Assembly (NCBI GenBank): GCA_963971225.1
Contig: OZ020267.1
Span: 110,130,163 to 110,194,162, forward strand
Direction: 5' to 3'
Origin: Melieria omissa
Taxonomy: Eukaryota > Arthropoda > Insecta > Diptera > Ulidiidae
Length of the DNA stretch: 64,000 nucleotides
The notes beneath the pieces are model-generated. The model was not told the DNA's origin, made no database searches, and was given only the letters and a program-made list of their open reading frames with translations. A program made the translations under genes and the position numbers. This document shows, in pieces, positions 50,600 to 61,804 of this stretch; within the stretch, counting starts at the first letter, position 1; the number at the start of each line of letters is the position of its first letter.

Positions 50600-51130
50600 G
50601 CTGCATAACACATGGAAACTCAGGGGTCGTCGGTTGATATTGAAATTAAAGCCACTTGTGCTTTACAGAAGGAGTTTTGAATTGTTTATTGTCTTCATTT
50701 GTGAATGCAATGCACCAATTGTGAGGAAGAAGTAGATCGAGGCCAATAAATCACGACTTTTAGTGTTCTTACCTTGAAATTTACTGAGCTGTGTGCTTAC
50801 TAGAGTTGTTTTGGTTTGTCCAGAGTTTTTGCACAGACAACTGATTAATTTATCAATTGTTGAGTTTATCTGTGGTTTTTGTTTTATTCAATACACCATC
50901 TTTAAGGAAAAAGAAGGACAACGGAACCATCACAACACAACCATTAGTATTCATTCCTTGAAATTTACTCAGCTCTGTGATTTTCAAAATTAGCTTTGGA
51001 ATTGTTTTAGTGTTTGTTTAAGAGGTCAATACGTCAATTGCTACTGAAGAAAAAGAGGAATGGGAACATTATAACACAAGTTTTAGTATTCTTACCTTGA
51101 ATTTTACACGCTTGAATCTTTCCCATTAAA
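50600..51130. repeat. Short degenerate tandem block, 139-184-bp spacing
   Basis: CCTTGAAATTTACTGAGCT-like words lie at 50772, 50956 and 51095, each preceded by an ACAACACAA...TTAGTATTC context. Non-coding and decayed. Confidence 0.65.
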
Positions 51131-51454
51131 ACTGACTGTTACCTAAGAGCATCCTTTTACTTTGGGTAGGACTTAGACACAATCCTTAGACCCATGGACA
51201 CAGCTTTTTACAAAATGAATGCTTCATGGCAATTCCATTCGTAAGGTTTATAAAAAATGGCTTCTGTCGAAATGGAAACCACCTCAAGTTCAAAATTTCT
51301 CCGAAAATGCCTCGACAAAGGCATAAAGTTGAGAAGTATGATAGAATTCTACTTTTAAAAACATAAACAATTTTCTATACAAATAAAATTACACAAACCG
51401 AATCTAAAAGAACGCCAGTTCCGTACTTCGAAGTCAAGAATCTAGACCAACCTT

Positions 51455-52330
51455 TCTAGGTAGGTAGGTAGCCGCGACTGCGTGCTCTCTAAGCACACTC
51501 AAGTAGCACTATGTGCCGTTTTGTTGTCGCCTCCTCGACTGGGTCTTCCCTGCGTGGGAGAGGATACTGGGCCTTAAAGCCAACCCGCATCCTCCAAATA
51601 GAACTTGAAGCATTTCACTCTTGTCTCAGACAGATCAGCGATAGAGCTAATCAGACTGCTCCCAAGGAATTTAGTCTTTTAAAAGCCAAGCAGGGCAGCC
51701 GCAGAGGAAGTCCTTTCAGGCTGTGAGTCCATGGTCCAGGTCCCACCTTGGCCAGCTCGTCAGCTGACTCGTTTCCGCTGATACCCGCTGAAAGAGCGTG
51801 GAAGACCTAACATCAAAGTCGGCACATTCTTTGGTGTAGTCCGTATCCCCTCTTAGGTCAATCGAAACCTTCGTGAGGATGTTGCTGTAAGGTCTTTCCG
51901 CCCATTGGGATGATTCGCTGGTTCTCAATGCGCTTGAAGCGGCCGTCCGTCTTATAAAAGATTCAATCGGCAGCAAATGAAGAAACGAATTTAAAGCGTC
52001 AGAAGGGCAGAACCTCAAGGCCCCGTAATCCCGACACACGGCGCCCCCTGCCCTGCACTAAGTCTATTGATGTTGTGGTTCTTCTCTAGCGCCGGCCACC
52101 ACACCAGTGCTCCGTACGTGAGAATTGGTCGAACTATCGCTGTATAGGGCCAACGAACCATCTTCGGTTGTTGGCCCCATTTTTTACCGAAGAGTCTGCT
52201 GCGCGAGTAGTACGCTACCAGTGCGTTTGTGGCCCTCTCATGTATATTATATTTCCAGCTAAGTTTGGTGTCCAATATGACCTTTCAGCGAAATCTCGGA
52301 TCTATCTTCTTCATTAAAACGTAGAACTGG
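51455..52330 (-). pseudogene. 5'-truncated LOA/R1-type LINE fragment (RT C-terminus, RNase H, tail)
   Basis: On the minus strand, 5' to 3': ILDTKLSWKYNIHERATNAL and MVRWPYTAIVRPILTYGALV (the post-active-site thumb region of LINE reverse transcriptases), then a frame-broken stretch. This is followed by GISGNESADELAK (C-terminal RNase H signature) and a short C-terminal frame, ending in a (TACC)4 tail at about 51,458-51,473. Several frameshifts and stops make it non-functional. 5' truncation is the usual outcome of incomplete target-primed reverse transcription. The partner RNase H fragment at 43.8-44.1 kb shares the motif but not close sequence. Confidence 0.85.
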
Positions 52331-55300
52331 TTTACTTCAGATTGAGGCTGTTCGGGTTAGCTTTAGAGGAAACCAAGAAGGTATTCACAAGGAAAGGGTT
52401 TCCTTCCCTTCTCCACCAAACCTACCCAAATTAACAGCATTCATAATTTTATAACAAAAACTTACTCTGTTCCCCTTTTCCTCTCTTCAACGACCCACTT
52501 CCCCCATTTAAATAAAATGCTCATATTTTTTTGTTTTAATATTTTTTTTTATTCACTTTTTATTCATGTTGTTGTTTATTGAGTCCTTTTGTGTGCCATT
52601 GTTGTTGTTGTTTCATTATGTTTTATTTAATTTTTTGTTTTTCAATTGTTTGCACACAATTTTTTCTGTCTGTCTGCCTATTGTTTGCAAATATTTGCTT
52701 GCGCAGTGTTGTGTTTACTTAATGTATTAAATATAATTTTAAATTTAATTATTAGTATTTGTAATTTATTTTAATTATAATTAGTTGCTTTTCATTTTGT
52801 TTATTTACGTTTCTTTGTTTCTTGCGCTAAATCGATTGTTTGTCTGCATTTGCATTTATTTATTTTTTTTAACAAATAAAAACTGATTTCACTTCTCCAT
52901 CTTTGCTGCTGTTGTTGTTGCTGTTACTCAATCATTAACTACTAATGGTAATTATAATTTAAAAATTTAATGCTATCACTTAATAATTAAATAATTAATC
53001 TTTAATTTATAATCATAATAATTGCAATTAGAATTAAATGCTTTAAATGCGTAATCGATTTAAATTAAACTATTCTATCGAAAAACGACAAATGGTGAAC
53101 GTTCGAGTTATGGCGGTGGTGGGCTGGACAGCGCGATTGAGAAAAAGAAGTGTCAAGGAAACGAAGAGGAAAGGACAAAGTCAAGTGGGCGCTTAATGGT
53201 GCAAAAGAATGGAGAATTGTAGATTAAAGCTTTCTATACAAAGTATATCAGTAATAGCCGTAGACATATTTCTAATTCATTTATATTATATTTTTTACAG
53301 TGTACCGCCCTGAGATTGGGGCCTCAACACACACGTCACTTTCATTTATACAAAATTATTACAAGTATTAACTTAAAGGCTAATTTTTACAAGTCTTGTG
53401 ATGGTTGATTGGTTGGTTGGTTTGGTTTGGTTTGAGTGGCGAACGTGTGAAGGGGGTTGAGAAAAGGTTCGATTGGGATGAGGATGGCAAATTGTAGGTG
53501 TGGGCAAAATTTTGTGTTGAGTAAGAAGAAGCGCAAGCTAAACAATCTGCAACATGCTAAGCGATACTGAGAGCTGCGTGTTGGTATGTGTGGCACAGTT
53601 AAGAGACAAATTTATGACTTTTTAATTGATAATAAATTAAAAAAATTTAAAAAAACAATGATTGCTGATAGCTGACTAACATTCTCTAACTCAAGATTTA
53701 ATACTTCAATTAAAAATGAATGAATTCGGTAATAATGAAATAAATGAAAAATATTAATTTACAATAATTAAATTCACAAATTAGTTTATTATTTAAAATT
53801 AATATTTTAAAACTGATCAATTAATAAAAAAGCAATGCAATATGAATTAATGAATTAGTTTTAATTGATTAATGAGTTTTTAAATGTTTTTATATCAACC
53901 AAATACAAAATAATAATAATTGAACGATAAAATTTTTCAGATTTAAATTATATTAAAAAAAAAAAAATGAATTGTTTAATTTAAAGAAATTAATTAAATG
54001 GTATAAATAAATTAATTAAGATCTGAATCTTAATTAATTATGTAATTATTATTCGAATAATCTAATTATTATTGATTAATTATAATTAATTATTATTGAT
54101 TAATTATAATTAATTAATTAATAATAATTAATTAATTAATTATATAATAATTAATAATAATTATAATAATTAATTATTTAATTATAATTAGTTATTAATT
54201 AATTAATTATTATTATTATTATTAATTAATTAATTATTAATTATAATTAATTATAATTAATAATTGTTATTAATTATTATTAATAATATATAATAATAAT
54301 TATAATAATTAATTATTTAATTATAATTAGTTATTAATTAATTAATAATTAAATTAATAATTAATTAATTAATTATTATTATTATTATTAATTAATTAAT
54401 TATTAATTATAATTAATTAATAATTAATAATTAATTAATTAATTCTAATTAAGATAAATTTTAATTAATTATAATTAAGATTAGGATGTTAATTAATGAA
54501 TTTATACTATTTAAGTAATTTCTTAAAATTAAATAAACATTTTTTATATCATTCAAATACAAAATAATAATTTATGAACGATTAAATATTTCAAAATTCA
54601 TAAAATAATTAAAACTAACTAGATTTCAATAGTATAAATTAATTAAGTAAGATCTTAATCTTAATTAAATAATTAATTAAAATCTGAATCGTAATTAATT
54701 AATTAAGATCTTCATCTTAATTAATTAATCAGTTAAGATCTTTATCTTAATTAATTAATTTATACCAATTCATTAAAATTAATTCATAACAAATTAATTA
54801 ATTTCAATTTAATAAATTTTTTTAATTTATTAATTAAACTTCAACAAAATTATCAACAACAAAAATAATTTTTCAATTATATTGTTTTAATTAATGGAAT
54901 TAATCATTGGTTGATATAAGTCAAATGAATTATTTTTTATCAATTAAAAAGTATGAAATTCATATTAGTTAATGATTGATTTTCAGTCTATATTTAGTTA
55001 AGAAAATAATTAATTCAAAATTCTAACTAACAACTGAAATATTAGAATTGAATATGAACTTGTTTATTGAATGTTGGAAACAAAAATTTTTGTTTATTAA
55101 AATAATTAAAAGCCTTTTTAAATTTCTTAGTCAAAAATTAATAATTAACTAATAATCAATTGAAAATGCTGATATTTTTTTATGGAAAATAATATTTAAC
55201 CGAAAATCAATTGGAAATATTAATCTTAATTATTAAAAAATAATGACTTACCAACAAACACTTCAAAAGATTTCTAACTAATGAATATCATAATTTGAAA

Positions 55301-56870
55301 TTGATTTTTATTCACTTATTAATTTAACTACCAAAAATCAATTTCAACTATTGATACTTATCAGCTCAGAATTGATGACTAAATAACTAAAAATCAATTT
55401 GAGACGCTGTTTTTAATTAGTTGAAATTTAATCAGCTCAGAATTAATGACTAACTAACTAAAAATCAATTTGAGACGCTGATATTAATTAGTTTAAATTT
55501 AATAATTAATCAAAAATTAAATCAATTGCAAATATTAATCTTTTTTAATAAAAATCAAATCAAAAATCAATTGAAAATCAATCATTTACTTAAAATCAAT
55601 TTAAAATATTGATAGTCATTAATCAAAAATTAATAATTAACTAAAAACAAATTTCAAACGCTGATATATTTTCGTTGAAAGTAATAACTAACCAAAAATC
55701 AATTGCAAATATTAGTCTTTATTATTAAAAATTAATAACTGACAAAAAATACTTGAAAAAAATTATAAAAATTAGTTTTAATTTTTTTTTAATTAAAACA
55801 AAAAGTATTTTGTTACTTGAAAAAATTATAAAAATTACTTTTACGTTTTTAAATTAAAAAAAATTTTTGGTTTTTAATTTTTAAGAAACGAATATTAGTT
55901 AAAAATTAACAATAAATAAAAATTAATTTAAACATTGTTTTTTGTCCGTTAAAAATAAGTAATTCATCAAAAACGAACTGTAAATATTAATTTTTATGAG
56001 TTAAAAATTAATAACCAACTAATTCAGATTTGAATATTGAAGTTCATCAGTTAAATGTTAAAACTTGATTAACAAAATTTGATTGAATTGAAATGAATTG
56101 ATTAATTAAAAAATATTGAAGTTCATTAGTCAAGTATTAATTATTTAATTAATTAAAAAAATAATTTTACTTATTGAACTTTGTCAGTTAATAATCAAAA
56201 ATCAATTAATAATCATTTTCAAAAACATGGAATTCGAATGTGTGTCATTAATTACATCAAATGTTGTGTGCCACACTTTTCCTTGCAGACTTCAGCCTTC
56301 AAAGCTTCATGCATGTTTTCTGAGAAAAAATCCAACTTTTTTGCGCACTATTTCATTATTTTAGCTGTGGTTTTGAAACAATGTCTTTGCCTGCTATTTT
56401 CAATTATTACAAAGTTTTTTGCTTTGCTTTGCTTTTCTTATATTTACGTTGCTCATAACTGTCTGTGTTAATGGCTTAAACTCGATCTGCATTATTTTCA
56501 TTTTCAACTGCGACTATTACAAGTTTGTTGTTTTTAATGCGCTGCTTTGTTTTTGTATTCAATATTTTAATATTTTATGTTTTTAAACTAGGAAAAGGAA
56601 CATATACAGTTTACGTTTTTGTATTATATAGTCAAGTTTTGTATAAACAGAAAATTTTCTTTTGAAAAACACAAAATCATAACAAAAACTAAGCATATGT
56701 ATAAAATATTTTTGTTATTTTTTTTTTAATTTTAATATTTTTTGTTTTCGTTTTTAATCACAAATCATTGATGGAAACGTGGTTTCTAGCGTTTTCGTTT
56801 ACTACCACTTCTTAGCAATAGATTAGGCGACTCGTCTCTTGGTCCGTTCAATTTCGTGCTATAATTTTTT
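52331..56870. other. AT desert with (TTAAT/ATTA)n palindromic runs
   Basis: From about 53,600 to 56,200 nearly all sequence is A/T, and 54,000-54,480 is dominated by overlapping TTAATTAA, TTATAATTAA and TAATAATTA words, which are self-complementary on both strands. The remainder repeats ATCAATTTGAAA and TAATAACTAACC-like words loosely. I see no exon. If the neighbouring gene extends this far, this could be part of a long 3' UTR or intron; matrix-attachment function is only speculation. Confidence 0.6.
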
Positions 56871-56877
56871 TTTAGTT

Positions 56878-57018
56878 TTATATATTCATTTCGTTTTCAT
56901 CGCGGCAGACTGCGGCGGCTTGTAGCATATAGTCAGGGTCGGGGGTTGTTGTTGTGTGTGGGGATTCGTGGGAGTTTTGTGGTACGCGGCGCTGGCGATT
57001 GTTTTGCAGCAAGGACAC
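56878..57018 (-). CDS. Possible additional 3' coding exon (unproven)
   Basis: A 47-codon open segment ending in TAA (56880-56878) stands out as a GC-richer island in an AT desert. It reads VSLLQNNRQRRVPQNSHESP..., then TTTTPDPDYMLQAAAVCRDE and NEMNI. Composition looks coding rather than intronic, it is on the same strand as the gene at 61-63 kb, and it contains a PDYM tyrosine context recalling PDYT of that gene. The frame stays open upstream to about 57,130 but becomes simple sequence, and no strong acceptor decides the exon start. It might instead be conserved untranslated or regulatory DNA. Confidence 0.3.
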   Translation of the reverse strand: MSLLQNNRQRRVPQNSHESPHTTTTPDPDYMLQAAAVCRDENEMNI

Positions 57019-59525
57019 TCTCGAAGGTTTATACAAATACACAGTACACACAGTTCGTTGAAACGATAATGTTTGCTTGAGTGGGCTTTGTGTTGTTGTA
57101 ATATATATATATAGTTACATGCAATGTATATAGAGTTCAGGTTTATACAAGAAATTTACAAATGGAATCAGTTAGATTTGGGTGTAGAGCGCACTTGCGG
57201 CAGTTGCCGCTTTGACAGGACTTGACAGGTGATGATGGGAAAATGTTGCGAGAATTGTTTGGAAATTTATTTTTATTTTTTGTATACAAGTTCATTTGTT
57301 CTGGATAAATGAAGCTCTAAATTGTTTTGCATGATTGTGGAAGAGTAGATAGAGAATTTTTGGAAATGACCTTTGAATGGCGACAGTTTTTCAATAAATA
57401 AATCTTTAGGTTGTTTTGCTTGAGTAAGGAAAAATTGGTGAATTTTCTTGGAAATGACCTTTGAAACTTGTTGGTTTTATGTATTTTTTTTAAGCATTTG
57501 TGGGGGAAAAAACTTTAATTTATATACCAAATTTTTTGAAAATTTCTAATCACTTAATTGGTTTTTTGTAAAATTATTTTCTTTTTCATTCTTATCTTTG
57601 TAGCTCAGTGTCTATGTTTGTGTGTAAAACTTTGAAAAATTCTAAATGCTAACAGTGTTTGTGGGCGTGTGTTCATGTGTGTGTGTGTGTGTGTTCATTT
57701 ATTTAGAAACTTACCTGTACTAATGTGAAGTGCTCTTAAACAATTTCGCTCTATATATAAGAATTATTATTATTTTTGTTGCTTAGATTTTCGACCTTTC
57801 TCTCCATTACTTGTCTAATGCTTAAATTCGGTAGTATTTTATGCCCTTTCAAAATATGTTTTTGTTGTTGTGATTTATTTATTTTTATTTTTTTTGCTAA
57901 GTTCTACGGTCAGAAAAATGGGCGTCACACAAGGAAATTGGCTTGATTTTGCTTTTACTGCGCTGCAAATATTTTTTTTCGAAAATAGTTTTTATAAAAC
58001 TTTTCATTATTGAACTAGAAATCATGTTTCGCTCGATCAAACAGTGAACTTGTGATCTTTTTTAAATTCTTTATTTTCTATTTTCTAGATGTAAAGTTTT
58101 CTTTATCCATAAAACTCCTCAAACGCAACATGATCTCTGCAACAACAAAGCCTTCAAATATGGCCAGAATCTCACTGGCAACTTGTGCGCAGTGCTTGCG
58201 TCATTCCCCGGTGCCGTTCAAGTCTTAAAACTGTTTCCTATTATGCCGTTTCCCAGCGCTTATATCCTGTTTCAATTACTCTTTGTGCTATTTACAAGTT
58301 GCGTGTTGCTTCAGTGTCTTCATGTGTGTGTGTGATGGTTTAAAAAAATTACTCATCTCATGTGTATGTGTGAATATTTTTGTTGCTCATATTCTTTACG
58401 GCTTCGTTGGCATTTCTTTTTCCTTTATTTATCCTGTTTGCTTGCGCTCGTTTTGTGTCCTGTTTTGTTGTTTTTGTTTTTGGTTCTTTTCAGTTTCAGT
58501 TGTCGTCGCTGCTATTTGCTCGGTCAGTGGGCGGTTGTTACTCTATGTTTGTGGAAAGTGCATTTTACTGTTACTGTACTGTTGCTGTTGTTGTTGCTCT
58601 AATTGCTTGCTTTGTGGTTGTTGTGGTGAATTTTTCGTTTAGTACTACAAATCGGTGTTTTCTGGGTTGCTGTAAATTTTCTCATTTACTTTGTTTCGGG
58701 TCTTAATTTTTTTCTTTTGTGAATGTTTTGTTTGTTGATTTTAATAAAGTTAGCTCGATTTTCTAAATCCGTTTCTATTGCTATTTCTTTGTTGTTGTTG
58801 TTGTTTTATTGTTTGTGTTTTGCTGTCATATGGCAGTTAGGTTTTTTGCTCAGTGCGCATACAAATATGTCGGACATTACTAGTCTTCGATTTTCATATT
58901 TCAATTCAATATATTTTGTGCTATTGAACCGATTAGCATTCGTTAGGTTTATCCTTATGTAGAGAGAGTGTGAGATAAGCGCTGAAAAGAGAGGAAACAT
59001 AATAAAAGTTCTTAAAAAAATACAAAACTTTGGGTGAGTTATAATTTTTTGAAAAATTGAATGAAATTGAACATTTTTTTAGGTTATGTGTGCGATGGAA
59101 ATTTAGAAAAATGAAAACATTTTGTATATGAGAAATATATTACAAAAACAGGTGATTCTTCCAAAATTCTAACTTAATAAAACACTAAAAAAAAAGTATT
59201 TTTTGAGGTTATAGTGAATATAGAACGGAACTATATATAGAATGGAACTATATAATAGTTCCACCGTTCCACCTATTTTTTTTGGTAATTCGTTTAAGTG
59301 ATATCCGTATTATGTCTCAATCTCATCTAAATCAGATGACCACTTCTAAGCTTCTAACTTTGCTTTTTTATTTACTATATTAATTCTGGCAGATCGGGGA
59401 TTAACTATAATGGACCAGAACTCTGGGAAATGGTATAAATACATTAACACTAGTCATAAAAAAATATAACAATCAAAATTGACCGTGGGGCACTTCGTCC
59501 TTCCTTATCCGACTATGGCCTTTAA
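57019..59525. other. Non-coding, nothing recognised
   Basis: T-rich sequence with a (TG)n tract at about 57,677-57,693 and a GTT run near 58,790-58,806. Plus-strand frames at 58,283-58,706 are C/F/V/L-rich shadows of GTT/TTG-rich sequence in three overlapping frames and are not called. If the 56.9-kb segment is an exon, this is part of an intron. Confidence 0.5.
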
Positions 59526-60013
59526 CCCATTAAAGCCGGGTACCAGTTCCGCCCATACGATTTTGATAAAATGTCATACACGAACTGGTGATCAGAACCC
59601 AAAATGATCAGAAACAAAATTTCAGCTTTCTATATCTGCACGTCGCTGAGATATTCATTGGGTATTTTGTACCCATTACGCAGCAATGGTAGCTTTTTCC
59701 ATACTTTTTAAAGTGATCAGCTAAACACGTGAACTAAAGATGTATTGTTTACAGGTGAGTTAGGAGGCAGATTTTTGTGAAGTTCTAAGGCCACTACTAA
59801 GGCCACCTCCGGAAAATTCACAATTTTTGGAGTCGGGTAACTCTAGCTAGATGGCGGAATTTAAGGGTGACCTCCACTAGACTAAGGTAGATCCTTCTTT
59901 ACCCCAACCATCCTTATCAATGATTTTGAGATATCTCTACCACGAACTTTTCTGTGATTTTTTTAAAAAGTCAATTTTCATGGGTAAATTTTTACCCATT
60001 AGGCAGCAATGGG
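59526..60013 (-). mobile_element. 488-bp piggyBac-like MITE, copy 2 (inverted)
   Basis: Same family and exactly the same length as the copy at 42375-42862, in the opposite orientation. Left flank TTAA (59522-59525), right flank TTGA (one-base decay). The right end carries CCCATTGCTGCC followed by the same small palindrome; the left end of this copy has lost part of the match (CCCATTAAAGCC). The two copies share internal words such as ATACGATTTTGATAAAATGT. Non-coding. Confidence 0.85.
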
Positions 60014-60039
60014 TTGAGCTTATAAACAACTGCTTAGAA

Positions 60040-60930
60040 TTGCTTAAAAATATCTGAGTCTATAAAGCAGGGCGAGCACATTTAAGCCCATAAAAAGAAC
60101 CAAAAAAATTTCTGGAAATATCTGAGTCAATACAACAAATTCGCCTAATTTTAAGCTCATAAACAAATCTCTTAAAAATTTCTTGAATATCTAACCCATA
60201 AGAATAAATGTGCTTAAAATTGAGCCTACAAATGAAACCTATATGAATGCTTCGCCTTTATTGAAGCCAAGCAAAACCTATACATAAAAATGTCTGAAAA
60301 TATCTTAGTTTATAGAACAAAGAACATCTAAGACCATAAATAAAGCTCTTCAAAATTTGTTGACATGCGATAAATTCGCAAAAAATTAAACTTCCAGAAA
60401 ACTCTATAGAAAAATCTGTAAATATCTGACACCATAACAAAAGTTTGCTCAAATTTAAGCCCACAACCAGGCTATAAAAATTTCTGAAAAATTCCGACTC
60501 AATAGATTAAATTCGCCCAAATTTGAGTGTCCAAAAGAAACCATGAAGATATCTGGAAATATCTGATCCCATAGAACAGTCTCACCTAAATTTAAGCCCA
60601 TAAGAAAAAAACCTATAGAATTATCTGGAAATATCTGACAATTTTGCTTAAATTGAAGTCCACAAAAAAACCTAAAGAAATGCTGGGAAATATCTGATCC
60701 CATAGAACAGTCTCACCTATATTTAAGCCCATACAAAAAAAAATTATAGAACTATCTGAAAATACATATCTGACCCTATAAAACAAACTCGACTTTACTG
60801 AGGTACACAAAAAAGTCTATGGAAATATGTGGAAATATCCCACCCCACACAAGAAACTGACCTAATTTTAAGCATATAAACAAAGCTCTTACAAATGTCT
60901 GAACATATCTGACCCTATAAAATGAATCAA
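60040..60930. repeat. Degenerate tandem block, about 65-75-bp unit
   Basis: The unit is roughly GGAAATATCTGACCCATAGAA, then CACCTAAATTTAAGCCCATA and AAAAAACCTATAGAAA, repeated about a dozen times with many changes. The best pair is near 60,559 and 60,690, sharing ATAGAACAGTCTCACCTA. Minus-strand frames of 65-82 codons across it are products of the periodicity. It lies directly next to the MITE at 59,526-60,013 and just downstream of the host gene's donor site. Confidence 0.75.
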
Positions 60931-61024
60931 ATAAATTCACCTCAAAATATTTTACTGTAAATATTCCAATTTACTACAACTGACAAAGTTTCGTAACTCA
61001 CCTCAAATCCATTGGTTTTCATCA

Positions 61025-61804
61025 ATGATACCACAGCCTGTTTTGTTGTTGTTGTTGTATTCTAAAAACATTTGTCGTCGCGTTTGTTGTTGCATTGGTG
61101 ATTGGCGGTGTTGTGCTTATTGTTGCTGATGTTGTTGTTGATCTTTCAGTTATCGTTTCGTTTGTGTTGGCGGCCGTTGTTGTTAATTTTGCCATTGTTG
61201 CAGACTTTTCTTCCCCCGTCGCAGCAGAAGCAGCAACAGCAGCAATATCGGCAGCTAACATTTTTGTTGCTGTTGCAGCTTTTGTTGGTGTAATCACAAT
61301 TGAGTCATCCGACTGTGGCGAACGTTCAAACTCGCCGCGACCGGCAGCGCTCTGCATTGGCTGCGCTGGCGCCAATTTCAACACTTTCAACTGATGGCGT
61401 TGATAAGCATATTGCGGCTGCAGTTGTTGTTGTTGTTTTTGCTGCTGTTTGGCAGACGGCGGCATGCTGGGAAATTGATAGGGCTGCAGGTGAGCAGCAT
61501 GCACGGGCGGCGGCGGCTTGCGATGCACCTGACAATTGCTGCCGCTTTTTATGTTCAGCAACGTTAAACTGTACTTCGGCTTGACTGCCAGACTCAAGTG
61601 TCGCTGTTGTTGTTGCTGTTGCTGCTGCTGCAGATGTTGCAGTTGTTTCTTCGGCATTGTGCTGACAGTGCCGGCACGCAGCTGTTTGTCTGCAGCAGCG
61701 GCGCCACCGCGCTCACCAACGCCATCAAGAACGGCTCCAACGGGGCCGACACCGCCACCGCCACTGCCACCGCCACCGCCACCACGCAACATCAACGTTT
61801 CAAA
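61025..61804 (-). CDS. In-frame 260-codon extension after the UAG stop (readthrough candidate)
   Basis: Directly after the UAG at 61807-61805, the same frame continues TTT GAA ACG TTG ATG and stays open for 260 codons to UGA at 61024-61022. The product is Gly-rich at first, then has a nine-residue Gln run, KPKYSLTLLNIKSG, KPPPPVHAAHLQPYQFPS, a second Gln-rich part, RSPQSDDSIVITPTK, an Ala-rich stretch and a Thr-rich end (TTNVFRIQQQQQNRLWYH). A consensus donor, GATTTGAG|GTGAGT, follows the UGA by 20 nt (exon end 61002). This can mean translational readthrough, an isoform that skips the UAG by splicing, translation from an internal ATG, or a 3' UTR that is open by chance because triplet repeats exclude stops. 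Readthrough is well known in Drosophila neuronal genes. The following U is not the most favourable context. Confidence 0.4.

Noticed and set aside
58283..58706. Three overlapping plus-strand frames rich in C, F, V, L
   Set aside because: They overlap each other in different frames over GTT/TTG-rich sequence, lack a start context, splice sites or any recognisable domain.
61095..61584. Plus-strand frames opposite the Q-rich extension
   Set aside because: They are antisense shadows of GCA/CAG/GTT triplet repeats; the minus-strand frame is longer and continuous with the supported exon.
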